Shown here: positions 62,351 through 62,397 of the stretch, piece after piece
Position numbering within the stretch: position 1 is the stretch's first letter
How the letters are laid out: every line of letters starts with the position of its first letter
The notes under the pieces: generated by a model
Told to the model about the DNA's origin: nothing
Databases searched by the model: none
What the model saw: the letters and a program-made list of their open reading frames with translations, nothing else
Assembly (NCBI GenBank): GCA_947258385.1
Contig: CAMYII010000017.1
Location: 61,978 to 124,374, forward strand
DNA from: Acidiferrobacterales bacterium
GTDB taxonomy: Bacteria > Pseudomonadota > Gammaproteobacteria > Acidiferrobacterales > SZUA-150
Direction of reading: 5' to 3'
DNA length: 62,397 nucleotides
Translations under genes and position numbers: made by a program

Positions 62351-62397
62351 TACCCTGCGCTGCTCACAAGAAGCGGCGCTCGCTAACTCGGAATGCG

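Noticed and set aside
1-62397. tRNA or rRNA genes
   Set aside because: No cloverleaf or rRNA-like stretch was recognised by eye in the gaps; a tRNAscan run would settle it.

Overview
The window looks like a chromosomal segment of a free-living gammaproteobacterium with moderately high GC. The best evidence is the conserved block yicC-gmk-rpoZ-spoT-ridA-recG-ubiC-ubiA, together with rph-rdgB-hemW, priA, oligopeptidase A (prlC), srkA, yqjG/doxX/yhaJ and a chorismate-lyase ubiquinone pathway. A two-subunit-type glycine decarboxylase under a glycine riboswitch, several c-type cytochromes and Fur-type iron genes would suit a chemolithotroph or other Chromatiales-like lineage. That placement is inference; the sequence shows no decisive marker.

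Layout. 1-9.4 kb: a truncated Rrf2 regulator, a fructosamine-kinase-like protein, a membrane GGDEF-EAL protein, the yqjG/doxX pair with its divergent LysR regulator, and priA preceded by two DnaA-box-like sites. 9.7-12.9 kb: an integron-type gene-cassette array with no integrase in view. It has three small cassette genes separated by attC-like sites; a group IIC intron splits the core of one attC exactly between GT and TATGC. 12.9-18.2 kb: a scarred accessory region. It holds three copies of a palindromic repeat, a duplicated 162-bp piece of an RND pump gene, remnants of c-type cytochromes and of glycogen phosphorylase, a lower-GC OprD porin and AspT-type exchanger pair, and a broken membrane hydrolase gene.

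18.3-23.3 kb: an RND efflux operon (tolC-like gene, very short adaptor lipoprotein, RND pump). 23.6-29.2 kb, minus strand: TlpA-like thioredoxin, hemW, rdgB, rph, a PP2C phosphatase and a Ser/Thr kinase. 29.4-39.8 kb, plus strand: the housekeeping block from yicC to aroE, with heptanucleotide repeat arrays in two gaps and a 302-bp MITE-like element in another. 39.9-49.7 kb: hypothetical genes, corA, a methyltransferase, a gamma-carbonic anhydrase, glutathione reductase, srkA, prlC, an SH3 protein, a glutaredoxin-like protein and xthA.

49.7-57.2 kb: an iron-type locus. A Fur-box-like promoter precedes a porin, an FMN-binding protein, a PepSY membrane protein, a c-type cytochrome, a second porin, an FbpA-like binding protein and an FbpB-like permease gene disrupted by a deletion and frameshift. 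The gene content suggests that ferric iron is admitted by porins, possibly reduced in the periplasm by a flavin/heme chain, and delivered by FbpA. 57.3-62.4 kb: a tandem glycine riboswitch and terminator, then a divergent lipoyl synthase gene, gcvT, gcvH, gcvPA and tpx. LipA would make the lipoyl group on GcvH, so glycine would control both the cleavage complex and its cofactor enzyme.
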